Shown: positions 4,630-9,178 of the stretch, one piece after another
Position numbering within the stretch: the first letter of the stretch is position 1
Layout: each line of letters starts with the position of its first letter
Assembly (NCBI GenBank): GCA_002383405.1
Contig: DFYS01000051.1
Coordinates: forward strand, 1-9,178
From: Moorella sp. UBA4076
GTDB lineage: Bacteria; Bacillota; DSM-521; Neomoorellales; Neomoorellaceae
Direction: 5' to 3'
Length of the DNA: 9,178 nucleotides
Program-made: the position numbers and the translations under genes
The notes under the pieces: generated by a model
What the model saw: only the letters and a program-made list of their open reading frames with translations
The model's database searches: none
Told to the model about the DNA's origin: nothing

Positions 4630-5811
4630 ATGGCCAAATTAACCCTCAAAGACCTGGACCTCAACAATAAACGGGTGCTGGTGCGGGTCGATTTCAACGT
4701 ACCCCTGGAAGCCGGCCGCGTCACTGACAACACCCGCATCCGCGCGGCCCTGCCCACCATCCGTTATCTAATCGACCATAAAGCCCGGATCATCCTCATG
4801 TCCCACCTCGGCCGGCCCAAAGGGAAGGTTAAGGAAGAGCTGCGCCTGGACCCGGTGGCCGGAGAACTGGAAGCACTCCTGGGCCAGCCGGTACATAAAG
4901 CCAATGATTGTACCGGTCCTGAGGCAGAGGCGGCAGCCGCCGCCCTGCAACCCGGGGAGGTCCTCCTGCTGGAGAACCTGCGTTTTCATCCGGAGGAAGA
5001 GAAGAACGAACCTGAATTTGCCCGCCGGCTGGCCTCCCTGGCTGACCTTTACGTCAACGATGCCTTCGGTGCCGCGCACCGCGCCCACGCTTCCACTGCA
5101 GGGGCAGCCCGCTACCTGCCGGCGGCGGCCGGGTTCCTGCTGCAGAAGGAAATTGAGACCCTGGGCAAGGCGCTGGCCGACCCGGAGCGGCCCTTTGCGG
5201 CCATCATCGGCGGCGCCAAGGTATCCGATAAAATCAGCGTTATCCGCAACCTGCTCACCAGAGTGGACACCCTCATCATCGGCGGCGGCATGGCCAATAC
5301 CTTCCTGCGGGCCAAAGGCTACGCGATGGGTAAATCCCTGGTGGAGGAAGACCAGCTGCCCCTGGCCGGGGAACTGATGGCCGCCGCCGCCAACCAGGGG
5401 GTCAAAATGCTCCTGCCGGGCGACCTGGTTGTAGCCGCCGCGTTTAAAGCTGATGCCCCCCACCAGGTGGTGGCCGCCAACGCTGTGCCTGACGGCTGGA
5501 TGGCCCTGGATATCGGGCCGGAAACGGCGCAGGAATACGCCAACGCTTTAACCAGTGCCCGGACCGTCGTCTGGAACGGACCGATGGGCGTCTTTGAGAT
5601 GGAGCCCTTCGCCCGCGGTACCGAGGCGGTAGCGCGGGCCGTAGCAGCGGTGGACGGCATGACCATCGTCGGGGGCGGCGACTCGGTGGCGGCGGTGGAA
5701 AAGATGGGGGTGGCGGATAAGATCGGCCATATCTCTACCGGCGGCGGCGCCGCGCTGGAGTTCCTGGAGGGGCGGGCCCTGCCCGGAGTGGAGGCCCTGA
5801 CGGAGAAATAA
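4630..5811 (+). CDS. pgk: Phosphoglycerate kinase
   Basis: The enzyme transfers the acyl phosphate of 1,3-bisphosphoglycerate to ADP, giving ATP and 3-phosphoglycerate, or runs in reverse during gluconeogenesis. The 393-residue monomer has the standard two-domain length. The N-terminal domain shows VLVRVDFNVPL (residues 16-26) and the substrate-binding MSHLGRP. The C-terminal nucleotide domain shows IIGGAKVSDKI, WNGPMGVFE and the phosphate-loop GGGDS at 348-352, followed by HISTGGGAALEFLEG. The ATG at 4630 fits the conserved start MAKLTLKDLDLNNKRVLVRVDFN; the frame is open upstream to a TTG at 4591, but those residues translate the heptad repeat. GGAGG is 13 bases away, unusually far. It sits 234 bases after gap and 132 bases before tpiA. 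The overlapping upstream ORF and repeat module suggest translational control. Confidence 0.98.
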   Translation: MAKLTLKDLDLNNKRVLVRVDFNVPLEAGRVTDNTRIRAALPTIRYLIDHKARIILMSHLGRPKGKVKEELRLDPVAGELEALLGQPVHKANDCTGPEAEAAAAALQPGEVLLLENLRFHPEEEKNEPEFARRLASLADLYVNDAFGAAHRAHASTAGAARYLPAAAGFLLQKEIETLGKALADPERPFAAIIGGAKVSDKISVIRNLLTRVDTLIIGGGMANTFLRAKGYAMGKSLVEEDQLPLAGELMAAAANQGVKMLLPGDLVVAAAFKADAPHQVVAANAVPDGWMALDIGPETAQEYANALTSARTVVWNGPMGVFEMEPFARGTEAVARAVAAVDGMTIVGGGDSVAAVEKMGVADKIGHISTGGGAALEFLEGRALPGVEALTEK

Positions 5812-5820
5812 GTGACGGTG

Positions 5821-5848
5821 GCAGGCGGCCGGCCATTGGTCGGCCTGC
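5821..5848 (+). other. GC-rich hairpin after pgk
   Basis: GGCCGGCC (5827-5834) pairs with GGTCGGCC (5838-5845) over eight positions with one U-G pair and an ATT loop, and GCA/TGC extend it beyond a three-base bulge. It lies ten bases after the pgk stop and lacks a T-run of its own. Confidence 0.5.
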
Positions 5849-5860
5849 TCCAGGTAGCCA

Positions 5861-5895
5861 GGACGCTATTACGTGGCGTGGTCCGCTTGTTTTTT
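5861..5895 (+). terminator. Possible intrinsic terminator between pgk and tpiA
   Basis: GGAC (5861-5864) and GTCC (5881-5884) pair, with alternative inner ACGC/GCGT pairing, and a run of six Ts follows at 5890-5895. The stem is imperfect, so read-through into tpiA is expected. Together with the preceding hairpin it may set the pgk to tpiA transcript ratio. Confidence 0.4.
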
Positions 5896-5943
5896 ATTGC
5901 AGTTTTGAAGCCGTAAGGTACTAATAATTTAGAGGTGATATCT

Positions 5944-6720
5944 TTGCGCCGACCGATTATCGCCGGTAACTGGAAGATGCATAATACTACCGGGCAGGCC
6001 AGGGAACTGGTCGAACTTTTAAAGCCCCTGGTAGGCACTGCTGCCGTGGAAGTAGTCGTCTGCCCGCCTTTCACAGCTATCGCCGCAGCCGCCAACGCCG
6101 CGGCCGGTTCCAATATCGCCGTCGGTGCCCAGGACCTTTTCTGGGAAGACCAGGGCGCTTATACCGGCGAAGTCTCCGCTCCCATGCTCAAAGACCTGGG
6201 CTGCCGTTATGTCATCATCGGTCATTCCGAACGGCGCCAGTACTTCGGCGAGACCGACGCCGCCGTCAATAAGAAGCTCCAGGCGGCCTGCCGCCATGAG
6301 CTGGTTCCTATCGTCTGCGTCGGTGAAACCCTGGCGGAAAGGGAAGCCGGCCGGACGCTCGACGTGGTCCGCCGCCAGGTCGAGAAGGGTTTAAAGGGAC
6401 TGACACCGGAACAGGCGGAGGCCCTGGTGGCGGCCTACGAGCCCATCTGGGCCATCGGTACCGGCCGTACGGCTACAGCCGCCGATGCCCAGGAAGTCAT
6501 TGCCTTGATCCGGGAAACCTTAAAGACGATGTACGGCAAGGCCGCCGCCACCACCCGTATCCAGTACGGCGGCAGCGTTAAGCCGCAAAATATCGCCGAG
6601 CTGATGGCGGCGCCGGATATCGACGGCGCCCTGGTGGGCGGCGCCAGCCTGGACGCTGTTTCCTTCGCGGCCATAGTAAACTCTGCTGATGAAGCAGGGA
6701 ACAGGAGAAAAATATCTTGA
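5944..6720 (+). CDS. tpiA: Triosephosphate isomerase
   Basis: The enzyme interconverts dihydroxyacetone phosphate and glyceraldehyde 3-phosphate as a cytoplasmic (beta/alpha)8-barrel dimer. With a TTG start at 5944 the protein has 258 residues and begins RRPIIAGNWKMHN, as the family does. Lys11 in NWKMH, His94 in IIGHSERR and Glu166 in YEPIWAIGTG form the catalytic set, and the phosphate-binding YGGSV and LVGGASL motifs are present. The GTG at 5935 would add three residues, but it lies inside the ribosome binding site AGAGGTG (5931-5937), which is spaced six bases from the TTG; so TTG is chosen. The 132-base spacer from pgk holds a hairpin and a T-run. The stop codon overlaps the start of gpmI (TTGA), implying translational coupling. 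Confidence 0.98.
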   Translation: MRRPIIAGNWKMHNTTGQARELVELLKPLVGTAAVEVVVCPPFTAIAAAANAAAGSNIAVGAQDLFWEDQGAYTGEVSAPMLKDLGCRYVIIGHSERRQYFGETDAAVNKKLQAACRHELVPIVCVGETLAEREAGRTLDVVRRQVEKGLKGLTPEQAEALVAAYEPIWAIGTGRTATAADAQEVIALIRETLKTMYGKAAATTRIQYGGSVKPQNIAELMAAPDIDGALVGGASLDAVSFAAIVNSADEAGNRRKIS

Positions 6721-8258
6721 GCAATACCAATCGCCCTCTCATGCTGATGATCCTCGATGGTTTCGGCCTGGCCCCGGACGGGCCGGGCAATGCCATCAGC
6801 CGGGCGCGCATGCCCCATTACCGCCGCCTGCTGGCCGCCTGCCCCCACACCCGCCTGCAGGCTTCGGGGGAGGCTGTGGGTCTACCGGCCGGCCAGATGG
6901 GGAACTCTGAAGTCGGCCATCTGAACATCGGCGCCGGCCGCATCGTTTATCAGGAACTGACCCGCATCAGCAAAGCTATCCGTGATGGCTCCATTTTTAC
7001 CAATCAAGTGCTTCTGGCAGCAGTGCGCGGTGCTCTGGAACGCGGCGGCGCCCTGCACCTGATGGGCCTGGTTTCCGACGGGGGCGTCCACAGTCACCTC
7101 GATCACCTGTACGCCCTGCTGGCACTGGCGCAAAGGGAAGGGCTGGCAAAGGTATATATTCACGCCTTCCTCGACGGCCGCGACGTGCCGCCGTCCAGTG
7201 CCGCCGGTTATCTGGAACAGGTGGAAGCGGAATGCCGCCGGCGGGGGATTGGGGCCATCGCCAGCATCACGGGCCGCTACTACGCCATGGACCGCGACCG
7301 CCGCTGGCAGCGGACCGAGCGGGCTTACCGCGCCCTGGCAGCCGGCGAGGGGCACCAGGCCGCTTCCGCAGCCGCGGCTATCCAGGCTTCTTACCAGCAG
7401 GGGATTACTGATGAGTTTGTGGAACCGGCGGTGATCACCCGCGACGGCGCGCCTCTAACAGTGGTAAGCGACGGAGACAGCGTTATCTTCTTCAATTTCC
7501 GCGCCGACCGGGCGCGCCAGCTGACCCGCGCCTTCGTCGACCGCGATTTTGAACCCTTTACCCGGCCGGGGGGGCGCCTCAATATCCGCTTCGTCTGCCT
7601 GACCCAGTACGACGTCACTATCCCGGCGGCAGTGGCCTTCCCGCCCCAGGTGCTGAGCAACGTCCTGGGCGAGGTCATCGCCGGTAACAATCTGCAACAG
7701 CTGCGCATTGCGGAAACGGAAAAATACGCCCATGTCACCTTTTTCTTTAACGGCGGCGTCGAAGAGCCCTTTGCCGGCGAGGAGCGCCTGCTCATTCCCT
7801 CGCCCAAAGTGGCCACCTATGATCAGCAACCCTCGATGAGCGCCCGCGAGGTTACGGACGCCGTCCTGGAACGCCTGGATAAGTACGACTTTATCGTCCT
7901 AAACTTTGCCAATCCCGACATGGTCGGCCATACCGGCGATCTGGAGGCGGCCATTGCCGCCGTGGAAACAGTGGATGCGTGTATCGGCCGCATCGCCGGC
8001 GCTATGGAGGAGCGTCGCGCGCCCCTGCTGGTGACAGCCGATCACGGCAATGCCGAGGAAATGCGGGAGCCCGACGGCGAGCCCCATACGGCGCATACCT
8101 GCAACCCGGTACCCTTTATCCTGGTTGATGCGCGTTACCGCGAAGCCGCTTTACGGGAGGAGGGGGCGCTGGAGGATATAGCGCCAACAGTGCTCCACAT
8201 CCTGGGGCTGTCCCAGCCGGTGGAAATGACAGGCAGGAGTTTGATCGAGAAGGTGTAG
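6717..8258 (+). CDS. gpmI: 2,3-bisphosphoglycerate-independent phosphoglycerate mutase
   Basis: The enzyme interconverts 3- and 2-phosphoglycerate through a phosphoserine intermediate and needs manganese; it belongs to the alkaline phosphatase superfamily. The 513 residues match the family. Asp14 in MILDGFG and Ser64 in GQMGNSEVGH (the phosphorylated serine) are in place. Other landmarks are GVHSHLDHL, DGRDVPP, GRYYAMDRD, FNFRADRARQL, NPDMVGHTG and TADHGNAEEM, which carry metal- and substrate-binding residues. It starts with TTG at 6717 inside the last codons of tpiA (four-base overlap), with AGGAG nine bases upstream. Manganese-dependent mutases of this type are sensitive to pH and metal level in spore formers, which may matter here if the host sporulates. 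The gene is intact and followed by a short hairpin. Confidence 0.98.
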   Translation: MSNTNRPLMLMILDGFGLAPDGPGNAISRARMPHYRRLLAACPHTRLQASGEAVGLPAGQMGNSEVGHLNIGAGRIVYQELTRISKAIRDGSIFTNQVLLAAVRGALERGGALHLMGLVSDGGVHSHLDHLYALLALAQREGLAKVYIHAFLDGRDVPPSSAAGYLEQVEAECRRRGIGAIASITGRYYAMDRDRRWQRTERAYRALAAGEGHQAASAAAAIQASYQQGITDEFVEPAVITRDGAPLTVVSDGDSVIFFNFRADRARQLTRAFVDRDFEPFTRPGGRLNIRFVCLTQYDVTIPAAVAFPPQVLSNVLGEVIAGNNLQQLRIAETEKYAHVTFFFNGGVEEPFAGEERLLIPSPKVATYDQQPSMSAREVTDAVLERLDKYDFIVLNFANPDMVGHTGDLEAAIAAVETVDACIGRIAGAMEERRAPLLVTADHGNAEEMREPDGEPHTAHTCNPVPFILVDARYREAALREEGALEDIAPTVLHILGLSQPVEMTGRSLIEKV

Positions 8259-8275
8259 CCCGCAGGGTTAGCGGG
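8259..8275 (+). terminator. Short hairpin right after gpmI
   Basis: CCCGC and GCGGG pair around a seven-base loop immediately after the stop codon, and G-U and A-U pairs can extend the stem into the TAG. Only three Ts follow, so any termination would be partial. Confidence 0.3.
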
Positions 8276-8303
8276 TTTCCTGAGGCTAGGTTTTGGGTGA
8301 AGG

Positions 8304-8591
8304 GTGGGGCAGGCTCCCGGAGGGCGCCCAGAAGGGCAGGCAAGGGGACTATATCAAGTATCGCTGTCACGGCAGCTTGAGGCCCCGGCCGGGCAGACGC
8401 TGATGGTGAACAGGCCGGCTTACATTAACGTTCACCATCACCGCGGTCCAGGTGACTGGCTGCAACCGTTTGGCAGCCATGCCATAAACCCCGGCGGCGT
8501 CTTGTTTGAACGCTGGGGTGAGCGGGTGCAGCCGGGCAGCGGCCATGGTCCTGCCGAGTCAACATTTACTATTATCGTCACCAGCAAATAA
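8304..8591 (+). CDS. Hypothetical protein of up to 95 residues between gpmI and eno
   Basis: I do not recognise this ORF. It starts with a GTG (8304) that has no good ribosome binding site; an internal ATG at 8403 would give 62 residues. The first 30 residues are Gly/Arg/Gln-rich and look non-coding. From about residue 16 the sequence (LYQVSLSRQLEAPAGQTLMV ... VLFERWGERVQPG ... STFTIIVTSK) alternates hydrophobic and polar residues as in beta-strands, and third codon positions are GC-rich like the neighbours. No membrane segment or signal peptide is visible; His-His-His and several Gly-Pro pairs stand out. It could be a real small protein, the 3' remnant of a larger gene, or chance. It ends 21 bases before the eno start, overlapping nothing. 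Confidence 0.4.
   Translation: MGQAPGGRPEGQARGLYQVSLSRQLEAPAGQTLMVNRPAYINVHHHRGPGDWLQPFGSHAINPGGVLFERWGERVQPGSGHGPAESTFTIIVTSK
8401..8440. repeat. Perfect 11-bp inverted repeat upstream of eno
   Basis: TGATGGTGAAC (8401-8411) and GTTCACCATCA (8430-8440) are exact reverse complements separated by 18 bases; beyond one mismatch two more pairs (8398-8399 with 8442-8443) match. As RNA it would be a stable hairpin that hides the internal ATG at 8403; as DNA it could be an operator-like palindrome. No T-run follows. Confidence 0.55.
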
Positions 8592-8612
8592 ATACGGAGG
8601 TGTTGTTAGCTA

Positions 8613-9178
8613 ATGACCATTATCAACGATGTTTACGCCCGCGAGATCCTTGATTCCCGCGGCAACCCCACGGTAGAAGTAGAGGTGTTCCTGGAAGGAG
8701 GCGGCTGGGGCCGTGCCGCCGTACCTTCGGGGGCTTCTACCGGGGCCTATGAGGCCGTCGAGTTGCGGGACAAAGACGGGCAGCGTTATAACGGCAAAGG
8801 CGTCCTGGACGCCGTTAACAACGTCAACGCCATTATTGCCCCGGAACTGGTCGGTTCCGACGCCCTGGACCAGCGGGAGATCGACCGCCAGCTGGTCGAG
8901 CTCGACGGGACTCCCAATAAGGGTAAGCTGGGGGCCAACGCCATCCTGGGGGTATCCCTGGCTGTCGCCAAAGCGGCGGCTGACGCCCTGGGCCTGCCCC
9001 TCTACCGCTACCTGGGCGGGGTCAACGCCCACACCCTGCCGGTACCGATGATGAACATCCTGAACGGCGGCAAACACGCCGACAACAACGTCGACCTGCA
9101 GGAGTTTATGGTCATGCCTGCCGGCGCCGGGGACTTTGCCGCCGCCTTACGGATGGGTGCCGAGGTTTTCCACAGCCT
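8613..9178 (+). CDS. eno: Enolase (5' part, cut by window end)
   Basis: Enolase dehydrates 2-phosphoglycerate to phosphoenolpyruvate, a magnesium-dependent step in glycolysis and gluconeogenesis. The window holds 188 complete codons of an enzyme usually about 430 residues long, so a bit under half. The N-terminal domain is clear: IINDVYAREILDSRGNPTVEVEV, SGASTGAYEAVELRD (the mobile loop from residue 39) and GANAILGVSLAVAKAAA. His155 and Glu164 in GGKHADNNVDLQEFMVMP are active-site residues. The ATG at 8613 is preceded by GGAGG (8596-8600) at 12 bases, and an in-frame TAG at 8607-8609 rules out a longer form. The 354 bases separating it from gpmI contain an inverted repeat and a possible small gene, so eno could have its own control, though I saw no clear promoter. 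Confidence 0.98.
   Translation, partial: MTIINDVYAREILDSRGNPTVEVEVFLEGGGWGRAAVPSGASTGAYEAVELRDKDGQRYNGKGVLDAVNNVNAIIAPELVGSDALDQREIDRQLVELDGTPNKGKLGANAILGVSLAVAKAAADALGLPLYRYLGGVNAHTLPVPMMNILNGGKHADNNVDLQEFMVMPAGAGDFAAALRMGAEVFHS

Larger units (their letters stand above)
4518..4670 (+). other. 50-codon upstream ORF overlapping the pgk start
   Basis: GGAGGAG (4505-4511) stands six bases before an ATG that opens a 50-codon frame (MTASCPHLTGENRGRPQRHF...), which stops at 4668-4670, 41 bases inside pgk in another frame. The start site is better spaced than that of pgk itself (13 bases). The encoded peptide is only a translation of the purine box and heptad repeat, so a functional product is unlikely. 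Ribosomes translating it would however cross and unfold the pgk leader. GACAG-CGAG-CTGTC forms a small hairpin from 4520, right at its start codon. Confidence 0.3.

Noticed and set aside
5897..5928. Promoter in front of tpiA (TTGCAG with TAATAAT)
   Set aside because: At 17-base spacing the -10 is only ACTAAT, and the better AATAAT is 20 bases away; not enough to call.
4768..6113. Long minus-strand ORFs opposite pgk and tpiA
   Set aside because: They are antisense shadows of unmistakable enzyme genes, with Gly/Arg/Ala-rich translations typical of such frames.

Overview
The window carries a run of plus-strand genes from what looks like a thermophilic, moderately GC-rich clostridial Firmicute. 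A Moorella-type acetogen is my best guess. That guess rests on protein character, strong AAAGGAGGT-type ribosome binding sites, GTG and TTG start codons, and the gene neighbourhood; no search was run.

Layout. (1) 74-622: a hexapeptide-repeat acyltransferase resembling B. subtilis YvoF. (2) 857-1465: a DUF1405 (YpjA-like) integral membrane protein. (3) 1527-2912: the alternative sigma factor sigma-54 (rpoN), closed by a strong hairpin. (4) 2913-3387: a 475-base gene-free stretch with an extended -10 promoter, several hairpins and repeat modules, serving as the leader of gap. (5) 3388-9178: the five enzymes of the lower glycolytic trunk in pathway order, gap-pgk-tpiA-gpmI-eno, with eno cut by the window end. 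Together they interconvert triose phosphates and phosphoenolpyruvate, running toward pyruvate on sugars or in the gluconeogenic direction during autotrophic growth. tpiA and gpmI overlap by four bases; gap-pgk, pgk-tpiA and gpmI-eno are separated by spacers of roughly 130-350 bases rich in hairpins. No cggR (SorC-family) regulator lies in front of gap, although many Firmicutes have one there.

The most notable signal is non-coding. Four pyrimidine-rich tracts built from a heptamer, consensus about YRYYTCY (CACCTCT at its best), stand in front of a GGAGG ribosome-binding motif. In all four the GGAGG begins exactly six bases after the last heptad. Three sit before real genes (DUF1405, gap, pgk) and one is an orphan inside the gap leader. 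The gap and pgk leaders also share a 34-base purine-rich box (30 of 34 positions identical, no gaps) whose AGAGGC core is complementary to the heptads. This may be a dispersed repeat, a translational switch, or both.

Other points of interest are a 50-codon upstream ORF with its own good ribosome binding site that overlaps the pgk start, a possible 95-residue protein of unknown function between gpmI and eno, and a perfect 11-bp inverted repeat inside that ORF. I see no tRNA, rRNA, CRISPR array, insertion sequence or integrase.
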